NCBI GenBank assembly: GCA_029862885.1
Contig: JAOTWM010000004.1
Span: 1 to 36,053 of the forward strand
From: Gammaproteobacteria bacterium
Lineage (GTDB): Bacteria; Pseudomonadota; Gammaproteobacteria; Arenicellales; JAOTWM01
Length of the DNA: 36,053 bases
Direction: 5' to 3'
Below are positions 7,715-15,601 of this stretch, in pieces. Numbering within the stretch: the first letter of the stretch is position 1; the number at the start of each line of letters is the position of its first letter. The translations under genes were made by a program, and so were the position numbers. The notes under the pieces are model-generated. The model worked only from the letters and a program-made list of their open reading frames with translations, was not told the DNA's origin and ran no database searches.

Positions 7715-8442
7715 TCCATATTCTCCAGGTGCCGCCGTAGTTTTCCCGCAGTGCGGAATTTGCGGATGATCAGCGATTGCTTGCGCCCGCAACAAATAGC
7801 CTTAATCTCCGGAGGCAGTTTTGCATAGTGTTTTTGCCCGCCCAACGCGTCGTACAGAATGTGTATCAAACAAACGACATCGTGATGGATGTTTTCGGTG
7901 CGCGGCGGCCCCCAATGAAACATATCGAGGAGTTTGAGATCAAAACCTAAACCGTGGCGCTGCACGATGATGTTTTCGGTATGCAGGTCGCCGTGGTAAT
8001 CGCCCATGGCGTGAATAGACTCGATCCCGTACGCTAACGCGTGCAAAAGATGCAAAGATTGAAACGGCGTCAAGCGGTGTCCCGGTTGGCGTTTCAGAAA
8101 ATCCGAAAGCAGCTCCCCTTCGACGAACTCAGATACCAGGAACGAAATTTTGTGGCCCTGGTAAGTAAACGAGTCCTGGGTGTGGTATTGAATGACCATC
8201 GGACATTGCCGAAGCTTGTGCAGCTTGCGAGCGTAGAATTTTAGAGCTCGGCCGCGTTCATTGCGGTGCGGAAAAAATAGCTTTGCCGTACGCTCGATAT
8301 TCGTTGCTTTTTCACGGATCAGATAGACCTCTCCCTCCCAACCCCTGCCGAGTGTGGCCAAAATCTCGTACTTTCCCGCTACCACTTCACCGGTCGCCAG
8401 GTTAAATCGAGTAATTCGTCCGTTACGGGGCGCTACATTCAT
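7705..8442 (-). CDS. Compact protein-kinase-like enzyme
   Basis: A 245-residue cytoplasmic kinase-fold protein. The glycine loop (GRGWEG, 32-37), the ATP lysine (TAKLFF, Lys 54) and catalytic loop HGDLHTENI (His 150, Asp 152, Asn 157) are present, and the metal aspartate is Asp 173 in LLDMF, replacing DFG. Only about 15 residues separate Asp 173 from the likely helix-F aspartate (Asp 188), so the usual activation loop and APE motif are missing. HGDLH is also typical of aminoglycoside-phosphotransferase-like kinases. It overlaps the PP2C gene by 10 bp, which argues for a kinase-phosphatase pair. The substrate is unknown. Confidence 0.85.
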   Translation of the reverse strand: MNVAPRNGRITRFNLATGEVVAGKYEILATLGRGWEGEVYLIREKATNIERTAKLFFPHRNERGRALKFYARKLHKLRQCPMVIQYHTQDSFTYQGHKISFLVSEFVEGELLSDFLKRQPGHRLTPFQSLHLLHALAYGIESIHAMGDYHGDLHTENIIVQRHGLGFDLKLLDMFHWGPPRTENIHHDVVCLIHILYDALGGQKHYAKLPPEIKAICCGRKQSLIIRKFRTAGKLRRHLENMEWS

Positions 8443-8551
8443 GCTTCGATCAATTGGCCGTTACTCTGTCATCGTCCGCGCCGCGTAGACGACCATGAGG
8501 ATTCGCCGCTCGACATGATGCCATAGTTTCAATTGCTCGACACCGTATTGA

Positions 8552-9970
8552 TTAGGAGATGTCGATATCGAGATCTTTTATTTTTCGGGTCAACGTATTA
8601 CGTCCCCAACCTAGGCGCCTCGCAGCGTCTTGTCGATGTCCTCCGGTATAATGCAAAGTGCTTTCGATCAATACTCGCTCGAACTCTTCACCAACTCGTT
8701 TAGCGATGTTCAGCTCTCCCAGCGCAAGTTGCCGATCGACGATGCGACGTAATTCCCGTTGCCACACACGGGGTTCATGGGGCACATTTTGATTATGGCT
8801 CAATTCCGGCGGCAAATCGCCGATGGAAACGATCTGGCCGGGCGCCATGACCGTTAACCAGCGGCAGACATTCTCGAGCTGACGTACGTTACCGGGCCAG
8901 TCGTAACGGCAGATCTGTTGTTCCGTATCGGCACGTAGCGATTTCGCTTTTACATTCAGTTGCGCTGCGGCTTGGGCCATAAAATTCCGAGCCAGGGTCG
9001 GTATGTCATCGCGTCGGTCGCGTAACGGCGGCAGAGCGATGCGGATAACGTTGAGACGGTGGTACAGGTCTTCACGAAATCGGCCTTCGGCCACCCGCGC
9101 CTCCAGATTCTGATTGGTGGCCGCGAGAATGCGCACATCAACTCTTAGTTGCCGGTGGCCACCGACCCGATAGAACTGGCCGTCGGACAGCACCCGTAGC
9201 AACCGGGTTTGCAGCGCTTCCGGCATATCGCCGATCTCATCCAGAAACAAGGTACCACCGTCCGCCTGTTCGAATCGACCTATGCGCTGGGCGTGCGCGC
9301 CAGTGAACGCTCCGCGCTCGTGCCCGAACAACTCCGACTCGAGAAGTTCGGCAGGAATCGCGGCGGTATTTAATGCGACATAAGCATTACCATTGCGCGG
9401 ACTGTTGTCGTACAAAGCTTGCGCCAACAATTCCTTGCCTGTTCCCGACTCACCGAGGATTAGCACGTTCATGTCGGAGCCGGCCAGGCGACCCACCGCT
9501 CTAAACACATCTTGCATCGCGGTAGCTTCACCAATGATCCCGGGTGGCCGCGATAGCGGAACATCGATCCGTGACTTGGTATTGCGGCTATGATCAATGG
9601 CGCGCTTAACTAATGCCACGGCGTCGTCGATATCGAACGGCTTGGGCAAATATTCAAACGCACCGCGCCGATACGAAGCCACTGCACTGTCTAGATCGGT
9701 ATGGGCAGTAATGACAATTATAGGAATTTGAGGTGCGTCTTGTTGCAGTCGATCAAGCAGTTGCAATCCGCCCAATTCCGGCATGCGTATGTCGGTGACA
9801 ATAACGTCGGGCGACGTGACGGCAAGTCTGTTCAGTGCTTCACTGGCGGATGCAAACGCACGAACATCGAGGTCAGCACGCTGCAAAGCCTTTTCCAACA
9901 CCCAACGAATTGACGCGTCGTCGTCAATAACCCATACCCGGGCGACGCTGGGAACGGACGAGTTAGTCAC
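8552..9970 (-). CDS. glnG: Nitrogen regulation response regulator NtrC
   Basis: A 472-residue sigma54 activator, the same length class as E. coli NtrC (469). It has a receiver domain (about 11-125) with the phosphoacceptor Asp 60 in VTDIRMPE, an AAA+ domain with Walker A GESGTGKE and the sigma54-contact loop GAFTGA, and a Fis-type DNA-binding helix-turn-helix at the C-terminus ([18 protein letters not shown]). When phosphorylated by NtrB it opens sigma54 promoters such as that of glnA. The start overlaps the glnL stop by 4 bp. Two matching NtrC sites lie upstream of glnA and one before glnL. Confidence 0.97.
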   Translation of the reverse strand: MTNSSVPSVARVWVIDDDASIRWVLEKALQRADLDVRAFASASEALNRLAVTSPDVIVTDIRMPELGGLQLLDRLQQDAPQIPIIVITAHTDLDSAVASYRRGAFEYLPKPFDIDDAVALVKRAIDHSRNTKSRIDVPLSRPPGIIGEATAMQDVFRAVGRLAGSDMNVLILGESGTGKELLAQALYDNSPRNGNAYVALNTAAIPAELLESELFGHERGAFTGAHAQRIGRFEQADGGTLFLDEIGDMPEALQTRLLRVLSDGQFYRVGGHRQLRVDVRILAATNQNLEARVAEGRFREDLYHRLNVIRIALPPLRDRRDDIPTLARNFMAQAAAQLNVKAKSLRADTEQQICRYDWPGNVRQLENVCRWLTVMAPGQIVSIGDLPPELSHNQNVPHEPRVWQRELRRIVDRQLALGELNIAKRVGEEFERVLIESTLHYTGGHRQDAARRLGWGRNTLTRKIKDLDIDIS

Positions 9971-11025
9971 GACGATTGCGCCACCGGTAAGTACAGTGTG
10001 AACTGCGTATGCCCGGGCAGACTTTGATATTCCAAAGTACCTTGATGATGGCTAACGATCTCTTGTGTGATCGGCAATCCGAGGCCTGTACCATCGGCAC
10101 GCCCGGTCACCAACGGATCGAAAATCTGGTCGCCGAGTGCGTCAGAAACCCCGGTGCCGTTGTCTTCGACATCGATACGCACAACTTGGCGGTGGCGAAT
10201 CCCGCCCATGGTGCGCTGATGGTCGATTCGGGTCCGCAAACAAATTCTACCCGGTTCGGTAACCGCCTGTATCGCGTTACGAACCACGTTAAGCAATGCT
10301 TGTATGAGCTGCTCTTTGTTGCCGTATACTGCCGGTAAGCTCGGGTCGTAATCACGATCGAGTGTGATACCGCTAGGGAGCCCGGGTGTAACCAAACGCC
10401 CAACATGTTCCAGTACCTCGTGTATGTTGACATGGCAGCGCGCCGCCGGGCGAAATGGGTCGGTCATTCGATCCACCAGATTACGTAGCCGATCGGCCTC
10501 GCCGATGATGATATTCATGTAGGGCCGCAATTCCGGATCGTTGATTTCTCGTCCGAGCAATTGCGCGGCACCCCGCAAGCCGCCCAGTGGATTCTTGATC
10601 TCGTGAATGAGACCTCGAACTAACATTTGATTGGCAGCGTGCCGCTCGCGCTGTCGGCCCTCGCGGGCAAAACGCATGAACTGGTCGATTCGGATCAACT
10701 CCACGAGTAATTGTGCACCGATGGCACGATCGGAAATTCGGGTCAGCGTGCAATCCACCGGCACTTCACCCTCTCGGCCGCCACCGACAACGGTGAGTTC
10801 CCGCAAGGTTACCGCTTGGCCGTCTACCAGCACACGTTCAATCGAAGGCGGCAAATCAGCGCCTTCCACGAATTTCGTAAGGCGTTGTCCGGTTACTCGT
10901 TTAGGGCCGATTGCCAACAACATTTGGGCGGCACTATTCAAATACGTAATTTCCGAACGCCGATTGCAGGTCAGAACGGCGGTGCTTAAGAACCCGAGCA
11001 GACGCGCTTGCGAATTAGCCGACAT
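9967..11025 (-). CDS. glnL: Nitrogen regulation sensor kinase NtrB
   Basis: A soluble two-component kinase of 352 residues. An N-terminal PAS domain is followed by the HisKA site LIHEIKNPLGG (His 141), the N-box NVVRNAIQA and the G-boxes DNGTGVSD and GTGLGLPI. NtrB is controlled by PII and phosphorylates or dephosphorylates NtrC. The ORF in the track begins at 11088, inside the glnA terminator hairpin; the ATG at 11025 gives the N-terminus expected of NtrB and lies after the terminator. An NtrC-type palindrome sits immediately upstream of this start, which covers the place of the ribosome binding site; no clear Shine-Dalgarno is visible. Confidence 0.95.
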   Translation of the reverse strand: MSANSQARLLGFLSTAVLTCNRRSEITYLNSAAQMLLAIGPKRVTGQRLTKFVEGADLPPSIERVLVDGQAVTLRELTVVGGGREGEVPVDCTLTRISDRAIGAQLLVELIRIDQFMRFAREGRQRERHAANQMLVRGLIHEIKNPLGGLRGAAQLLGREINDPELRPYMNIIIGEADRLRNLVDRMTDPFRPAARCHVNIHEVLEHVGRLVTPGLPSGITLDRDYDPSLPAVYGNKEQLIQALLNVVRNAIQAVTEPGRICLRTRIDHQRTMGGIRHRQVVRIDVEDNGTGVSDALGDQIFDPLVTGRADGTGLGLPITQEIVSHHQGTLEYQSLPGHTQFTLYLPVAQSS

Positions 11026-11031
11026 CGAATT

Positions 11032-11048
11032 CGCACCACAATGGTGCA
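11032..11048. promoter_or_regulatory. NtrC-binding site before glnL
   Basis: CGCACC-ACAAT-GGTGCA matches the NtrC consensus TGCACC-N5-GGTGCA at 11 of 12 positions. It lies between the glnA terminator and the glnL start codon, like the site at the E. coli glnL promoter, where NtrC limits ntrBC expression. By position (ending 6 bp before the ATG) it should repress rather than activate. Confidence 0.8.
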
Positions 11049-11058
11049 GCCGTGCCAC

Positions 11059-11086
11059 AAAAAAAAGCGCCCTTTCGACCGGGCGC
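11059..11086 (-). terminator. Intrinsic terminator after glnA
   Basis: On the minus strand GCGCCC and GGGCGC form a six-base-pair stem with an eight-base loop, followed directly by eight T residues. It lies 13 bp after the glnA stop codon and before glnL, so it should reduce read-through and allow glnA to be made in great excess over NtrB/NtrC. Confidence 0.85.
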
Positions 11087-11099
11087 ATGCCGTAACGCT

Positions 11100-12509
11100 C
11101 TAAACGCTGTAATAGAGCTCGAATTCAACGGGGTGGGTACTCATTCGCAATCGGGTGACTTCTTCCATCTTCAGGCCGATATAGGCATCGATCGTATCGT
11201 CGGTGAATACACCGCCCGCTTTTAGGAATTCGCGATCGCTATCCAGTGCGTCTAAGGCAATATCCAACGAATGTGCAACGGTCGCCACTTGGCGTTCTTC
11301 TTCAGGCGGCAAATCGTAGAGATCCTTGTCGAACGCATCGCCCGGGTGAATCTTATTCTGGATGCCATCCAAACCCGCCATCAATAATGCCGTAAACGTC
11401 AAATACGGATTGCCGGAGGCGTCGGGAAAACGAATTTCGACTCGACGTGACTTCGGGTTAGAGACATAAGGTATACGGCACGATGCCGAGCGATTGCGCG
11501 CCGAGTAGGCTAGCAGCACCGGTGCTTCGAAACCGGGTACCAAGCGTTTATAGCTATTAGTCGACGCGTTGGTAAACGCATTCACAGCGCGGGCGTGCTT
11601 AAAAATGCCGCCAATATAATACAGTGCTGTTTCACTCAGTCCGCCGTATTCATCACCGTTGAAAACTGCGGCGCCATTCTTCATCAGCGACAAATGCACA
11701 TGCATGCCGGAGCCATTGTCTCCCACTAGTGGTTTTGGCATGAAGGTCGCGGTCATACCGTGTGCATGGGCGACGTTATGCACGCAGTATTTATAAATCT
11801 GTAATTCGTCGGCTTTGGCGACGAGGCTATTGAATAGAGTACCGATCTCACCCTGTCCCGCGGTGCCCACCTCATGATGGTGGACTTCAACGTCAACACC
11901 CATCTCCTGCATCGCCATGCACATTGCAGAGCGTACATCGTGTAACGAATCAACCGGCGGTACCGGAAAGTAGCCACCTTTGATGCCCGGCCTGTGGCCA
12001 ATATTGCCTTCATCAAAAGTACGTCCGGAATTCCAAGCGGCTTCGGACGAGTCGATTTCATAGAAAGAGCCGCTCATATCGACGCCCCAGCGCGCCGCGT
12101 CGAATACGAAAAACTCGGCCTCCGGCCCGAAGTATGCGGTATCCGCAATACCGGTCGACTGTAAATACGCCTCGGCGCGTTTGGCTATGGACCGAGGGTC
12201 GCGCTCGTAGCCCTGCAAGGTAGCCGGTTCGATGACATCGCAACGCAGCTGAATGGTGGTTTCCTGCATGAACGGATCGATCACCGCCGACAGCGGGTCC
12301 GGCATAAGAATCATGTCGGACTCGTTAATGCCCTTCCAACCGGCAATGGATGAACCATCGAACATTTTGCCGTCTTCGAAAACGGCTTCATCGACCATCG
12401 CTGACGGCACAGAGACATGTTGTTCCTTACCGCGGGTATCGGTGAACCGGAAATCGATAAACTTTACGCGTTGATCCTTTATATATTTCAATACATCCGC
12501 GACTGACAT
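11100..12509 (-). CDS. glnA: Glutamine synthetase type I
   Basis: A 469-residue GSI enzyme, exactly the length of E. coli GlnA. It converts glutamate and ammonia to glutamine with ATP. Visible hallmarks are the N-terminal [13 protein letters not shown], the active-site region [10 protein letters not shown]-like segment ([13 protein letters not shown]), the latch loop NRSASCRIP and the adenylylation tyrosine in [10 protein letters not shown], so it is probably regulated by GlnE adenylylation. A strong ribosome binding site (AGAGGAA) precedes the ATG. Transcription should start from the sigma54 promoter at 12608-12625 and end at the terminator at 11059-11086. Confidence 0.98.
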   Translation of the reverse strand: MSVADVLKYIKDQRVKFIDFRFTDTRGKEQHVSVPSAMVDEAVFEDGKMFDGSSIAGWKGINESDMILMPDPLSAVIDPFMQETTIQLRCDVIEPATLQGYERDPRSIAKRAEAYLQSTGIADTAYFGPEAEFFVFDAARWGVDMSGSFYEIDSSEAAWNSGRTFDEGNIGHRPGIKGGYFPVPPVDSLHDVRSAMCMAMQEMGVDVEVHHHEVGTAGQGEIGTLFNSLVAKADELQIYKYCVHNVAHAHGMTATFMPKPLVGDNGSGMHVHLSLMKNGAAVFNGDEYGGLSETALYYIGGIFKHARAVNAFTNASTNSYKRLVPGFEAPVLLAYSARNRSASCRIPYVSNPKSRRVEIRFPDASGNPYLTFTALLMAGLDGIQNKIHPGDAFDKDLYDLPPEEERQVATVAHSLDIALDALDSDREFLKAGGVFTDDTIDAYIGLKMEEVTRLRMSTHPVEFELYYSV

Positions 12510-12607
12510 TTGATGTTCCTCTGTGTGTTCAAGTTTGTGGGAAGTGCATTGGACCTAAGCGAAGCACGCCTGACGCGCGGCAAGCCTTCCGTACGTTAAT
12601 ATAGCCA

Positions 12608-12625
12608 ATGCAGGAACTATGCCAA
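12608..12625 (-). promoter_or_regulatory. Sigma54 promoter of glnA
   Basis: On the minus strand TTGGCATAGTTCCTGCAT matches the sigma54 pattern TGGCAC-N5-TTGCA with the invariant GG and GC at exact spacing. Transcription would begin near 12597, leaving a leader of about 88 bases before the glnA ATG. NtrC sites lie 63 to 109 bp further upstream. Confidence 0.8.
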
Positions 12626-12687
12626 CTCGGACGGCCGGGCCGCTCGCCCGCTAGGCTTCGGGCGCGACGCAATCAAACGTCCGTGCC

Positions 12688-12704
12688 CGCGCCATTATAG
12701 TGCC
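12688..12704. promoter_or_regulatory. Weaker NtrC site upstream of glnA
   Basis: CGCGCC-ATTAT-AGTGCC matches 8 of 12 consensus positions of TGCACC-N5-GGTGCA. It is spaced exactly 30 bp (about three helical turns) from the stronger site at 12718, the usual arrangement for cooperative NtrC binding. Confidence 0.5.
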
Positions 12705-12717
12705 GGACCATGCCTAA

Positions 12718-12734
12718 TGCACCATTACTGTGCG
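12718..12734. promoter_or_regulatory. NtrC enhancer site upstream of glnA
   Basis: TGCACC-ATTAC-TGTGCG matches 10 of 12 consensus positions. It overlaps the stop codon of the upstream cation transporter gene and lies about 95 bp upstream of the sigma54 -24 element, a normal enhancer distance. Confidence 0.7.
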
Positions 12735-13966
12735 GATACGGCAAAGTGGACCGTTACGGACTCGATGATATTCTTAAGATCATCGTGAGCATTGACGGCC
12801 TCCCGAAATTCCCGGGCTATTTTCAACCGCACCGCGTCGTCGGGCTGCTTGGAAATTGGAATAAATAGTTCAACCGACACTTTTCCACATAGATAATGCA
12901 GCGTCACCTTGTCGATGTAGCGGGCGTCGTCCATGCCTGACAACGCGTCGTCGAGTCGCTGCGTGATCTCAGTACGCATGGGCAGACCGAGGTTCAAAAG
13001 CTCGGCCTCATCGTCCTCGGGGTCGATGTGCACGGTCACGTCGGTGACCACGACGAATTTATCGATCAATTCGCGTCGCACCGCCTCACTGATATGGTGT
13101 CCCTCCGATATACTGATTCGGCTGTCGACTTGAATATGCACGTCCACGAGTGCCTGGCCCCCCATACGCCGAGTGCGCAGTAAATGCAGATCCGTTACTC
13201 CATCAGCGGCAAGAATCGTGTTCCGAATTTTCGCGACCTGCTCAGCATCCAATCCCGTATCAACCAGTTCCTTGAGCGCGTCGTTGCCCAATTCCCAACC
13301 AATTTTCGCGATCATCATGGCCACACCGATTGCCGCTACCGCATCGAGATAGGTCATGCCCATCAGGCTGCCCGCGATACCCACGAAAACTATGAACGAC
13401 GATACCGCGTCGCTGCGGTGATGCCAGGCGTTGGCTTGTAGCAGGTTGGAGTGGAATCGCCGAGCGACCGCGGTGGTATAACGAAACAGACCCTCTTTCG
13501 ATAAAATAGTCACCACAACCATCAGCAAGGTAAACGGTAGCGGCGTACCGAGCGTTTCCGGTGACATCAAGCGCCGCCCGGCGTTGATGGATATCCCCAG
13601 CGCCACCAGCAACAACATGATAGCAACACCGACTGTAGCGGCGGTCTCGAACCGCGAATGACCATAGGGATGTTCTGCATCTGCGGCCTTGGCGCCCTGC
13701 CACACCGCGAATAACACCATAAGATCGGTAACGATATCGGACATGGTGTGGACACCGTCGGCAACCAAGGCCTGTGAGCCTCCGGTTATACCCAACACAA
13801 TCTGCCCGCAGGCCAGACCGAAATTGACGCCCACACCGATAATCGTCACTCGGCGGCTCGCACGGTAACGGACCGGGTCTGTGGTATCCAACACTGTCGC
13901 ATCGATGGAAGGCATGGTTTCGCGCGTCACGACCGATGTCAAAGCTTTCCACGGCGACGTGGTCAT
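12725..13966 (-). CDS. Cation diffusion facilitator (CDF) family transporter
   Basis: A 413-residue inner-membrane metal-ion/proton antiporter. Six membrane segments span about 40-235. Two HxxxD-type metal sites are visible (HTMSDIVTD and HHRSDAVSSF), matching the transport site of CDF proteins. The soluble C-terminal part (about 240-410) holds a CDF dimerisation domain (HLLRTRRMGGQALVDVHIQVD) and is longer than usual, apparently with a second similar ferredoxin-like half. CDF proteins usually export Zn, Fe, Mn or Co; the ion cannot be told. The start overlaps the TusA-like stop (ATGA), so it is cotranslated with the sulfur-carrier gene. The nearest characterised relatives are FieF and MamB/MamM-like proteins. 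Confidence 0.9.
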   Translation of the reverse strand: MTTSPWKALTSVVTRETMPSIDATVLDTTDPVRYRASRRVTIIGVGVNFGLACGQIVLGITGGSQALVADGVHTMSDIVTDLMVLFAVWQGAKAADAEHPYGHSRFETAATVGVAIMLLLVALGISINAGRRLMSPETLGTPLPFTLLMVVVTILSKEGLFRYTTAVARRFHSNLLQANAWHHRSDAVSSFIVFVGIAGSLMGMTYLDAVAAIGVAMMIAKIGWELGNDALKELVDTGLDAEQVAKIRNTILAADGVTDLHLLRTRRMGGQALVDVHIQVDSRISISEGHHISEAVRRELIDKFVVVTDVTVHIDPEDDEAELLNLGLPMRTEITQRLDDALSGMDDARYIDKVTLHYLCGKVSVELFIPISKQPDDAVRLKIAREFREAVNAHDDLKNIIESVTVHFAVSAQ

Positions 13967-14199
13967 CGCGTCGTTCCGACAACTTTTACGGTTACGACAA
14001 TATCCTCACCGCTGCTGCCGGCGCTCAACAACTCGTGACCATGAACCCGGCACCAAGCCGGGATATCGTTAAGCGCACCGGGGTCGGTGCAAATCACCTC
14101 TACTATGTCCCCGTGCGCGAGTTCGTCAACCATTTGCTGAGTACGGATGACCGGCAGCGGACACAACAAATAGCGCGCATCCAATCGGTGCTGGCTCAC
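13963..14199 (-). CDS. TusA/SirA-family sulfur carrier protein
   Basis: A 78-residue member of the TusA family. The key motif CPLPV with the sulfur-carrying cysteine occurs about 13 residues from the start and is followed by the helix IRTQQMVDEL and the strand DIVEVICTDPGA, exactly the family fold. The ORF track begins at a TTG (14208), but a GTG at 14199 overlaps the upstream TGA (GTGA) and has AAAGGA about nine bases before it, so I prefer it. These proteins carry persulfide sulfur to tRNA thiolation or sulfur oxidation enzymes. Its neighbour upstream is a PP-loop enzyme, a plausible acceptor. Confidence 0.9.
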   Translation of the reverse strand: MSQHRLDARYLLCPLPVIRTQQMVDELAHGDIVEVICTDPGALNDIPAWCRVHGHELLSAGSSGEDIVVTVKVVGTTR

Positions 14200-15236
14200 A
14201 GATACCAATCCTTTAGCACTTGCTCGGCCGGCAGCGGTCGGACATTAAGTTGGCGCTGCTCGCCGTCACTATAGACAACGTCGAGCCGCACCGAAGCTGC
14301 ATCGCGGCCTTGGCCGAATCGCGCTGTGAGTCGCGCCGCCAATCTTGTATTGTCATCACAGTCCACCCCATCCAATAACACCAATGGCCCGGAATGACTC
14401 ACGCTAAATAGATGGGTAAAGCGGCGGCGATAGCCGCGTAAAAACTGCGATTCGCCCGCGTCTCGAGCAATAATTAATTTCATATTGGGTCGTGGCCGCA
14501 GGTGGCGCCCGACTTTCAACAACATAATGTCATCGAAATCATACTGCTTGGTACCACGGTATTCCCAAAGATCTCGCAGCTTGCCGGAATACGATGCATC
14601 CGTTAGAAAACAACACCCACCGGCTGGTTGTGAATAATCGTTTAGACCGAATCGTTGAGCCAACGCAATTTGTGGCTTGCGACTACGACCGTTAAAGCCG
14701 AACAGCGCGTCGCGGTCGATCCAGCCTTCGCGTTCCGGCAAACTCGGCGCCTGCAACTTGGCACTGAGGGGGCGCAGTAAACGATCGTAGGCACCGGACT
14801 CACGCGCCACCACCGGGAACGTTTCCCGGCGCTGCGACTTTGGGCGCTGTCCCAAGACTTCGCCGGTAATGATAAAGTCGAATTCGTGATGCTCCATCCA
14901 CTCCCGAGCCTTGCCGACCATAAACGATTTACAGTCGAGGCACGGATTCAGATGAGCACCGTATCCATGCTTCGGATTGATTACGACTTTCTTGTATTCG
15001 TCAATCACGTCGATTATATGCAGTTTGATACCGAGTTGTTCCGCAACCCATAACGCGTTATTGCGATTAGGCCGATCAGTGCTTGTTCGAATTGCATGAG
15101 TGTGTCCTTCGACGCAAAATCCGGTAAAGAAATTCAGTCCTTCGACGTGCACACCTTGGTTTTGCACGATCTTAGCGGCCAACATAGAATCCAATCCGCC
15201 CGAGACCAGAGCGACTGCCTTACGATAGACTTCCAT
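14196..15236 (-). CDS. PP-loop ATPase, tRNA thiolation-like protein
   Basis: A 346-residue protein with an N-terminal PP-loop (SGGLDS) that binds ATP and adenylates a substrate. Cysteine pairs follow in NPCLDCKSFM and GGCCFLTD, and GEVLGQRPKSQRR is a conserved segment of MnmA/ThiI-like thiolases. The C-terminal part (about 240-300, DDIMLLKVGRHLRPRPNMKL) looks like an accessory RNA-associated domain. It is often labelled as a tRNA thiouridylase-type protein, but its target is not shown here. I chose the ATG at 15236 because the PP-loop follows directly; the TTG at 15281 is the alternative and neither has a good ribosome binding site. It overlaps the TusA-like gene by 4 bp. Confidence 0.82.
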   Translation of the reverse strand: MEVYRKAVALVSGGLDSMLAAKIVQNQGVHVEGLNFFTGFCVEGHTHAIRTSTDRPNRNNALWVAEQLGIKLHIIDVIDEYKKVVINPKHGYGAHLNPCLDCKSFMVGKAREWMEHHEFDFIITGEVLGQRPKSQRRETFPVVARESGAYDRLLRPLSAKLQAPSLPEREGWIDRDALFGFNGRSRKPQIALAQRFGLNDYSQPAGGCCFLTDASYSGKLRDLWEYRGTKQYDFDDIMLLKVGRHLRPRPNMKLIIARDAGESQFLRGYRRRFTHLFSVSHSGPLVLLDGVDCDDNTRLAARLTARFGQGRDAASVRLDVVYSDGEQRQLNVRPLPAEQVLKDWYL

Positions 15237-15346
15237 CGAATCGGTCGGAAAGGGTAGTGGAGTGAAACAAAATTTTAACAAGCCCTTTGTTCAGTCGACA
15301 GCAACGGCTCACCCGTGACGCGACACAGAGGCGATGCGCGACACAC

Positions 15347-15373
15347 AAAGAAAAAGGCCCGTTGCCGGGCCTT
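15347..15373 (-). terminator. Intrinsic terminator of an orphan transcript
   Basis: On the minus strand AAGGCCCG and CGGGCCTT form an eight-base-pair stem with a four-base loop, followed by TTTTTCTTT. No annotated gene ends just upstream on this strand, so it should terminate a short transcript coming from about 15.45-15.55 kb. It also insulates the PP-loop gene. Confidence 0.8.
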
Positions 15374-15393
15374 GTTCTGAAGACATCGACCCA

Positions 15394-15450
15394 TCATTGG
15401 GCCGGCTCCTCCTCGGTGGTTTGGACGCTTGATCCTTTTTTTGGTGGCAT
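15394..15450 (-). CDS. Possible 18-residue small ORF or sRNA
   Basis: An ATG on the minus strand opens a frame of 18 codons (MPPKKGSSVQTTEEEPAQ), charged with a basic start and an acidic end. It stops 20 bp before a strong intrinsic terminator. AAGG lies upstream but only two bases from the ATG, which is too close for normal initiation, so a non-coding sRNA is equally likely. I do not recognise the peptide. The case rests mainly on the orphan terminator. Confidence 0.3.
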   Translation of the reverse strand: MPPKKGSSVQTTEEEPAQ

Positions 15451-15601
15451 AACCTTAGCGGAAATGACTATCTATGTCTAACAATCCAGCTCGACGTACA
15501 ATAGGCGATCCGCTCGCAAACGAGTACATAAGATATTTCAAATGCTTAGTCGGTAAAGTTTAAGTGTTTTCGAAAGCTCGCATTGAATTTGAGCGCAACC
15601 G

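Larger units (their letters stand above)
15237..15601. other. 365-bp divergent intergenic region
   Basis: This stretch separates the minus-strand PP-loop gene from the plus-strand mtgA gene. It contains an intrinsic terminator (15347-15373) and a very short ORF before it, both on the minus strand. A small palindrome CTCGTTTGCGAG (around 15512-15523 on the plus strand as CTCGCAAACGAG) is also present. Promoters must lie here but I find no strong box pair. Confidence 0.5.

Noticed and set aside
12631-12668. GC-rich inverted segment upstream of the glnA sigma54 promoter, considered as terminator of the CDF gene
   Set aside because: No run of T follows on the minus strand and the pairing is imperfect.
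13260-13982. 240-aa minus-strand frame within the CDF gene
   Set aside because: Shadow of the CDF transporter; composition rich in Arg, Tyr and Cys without domain features.
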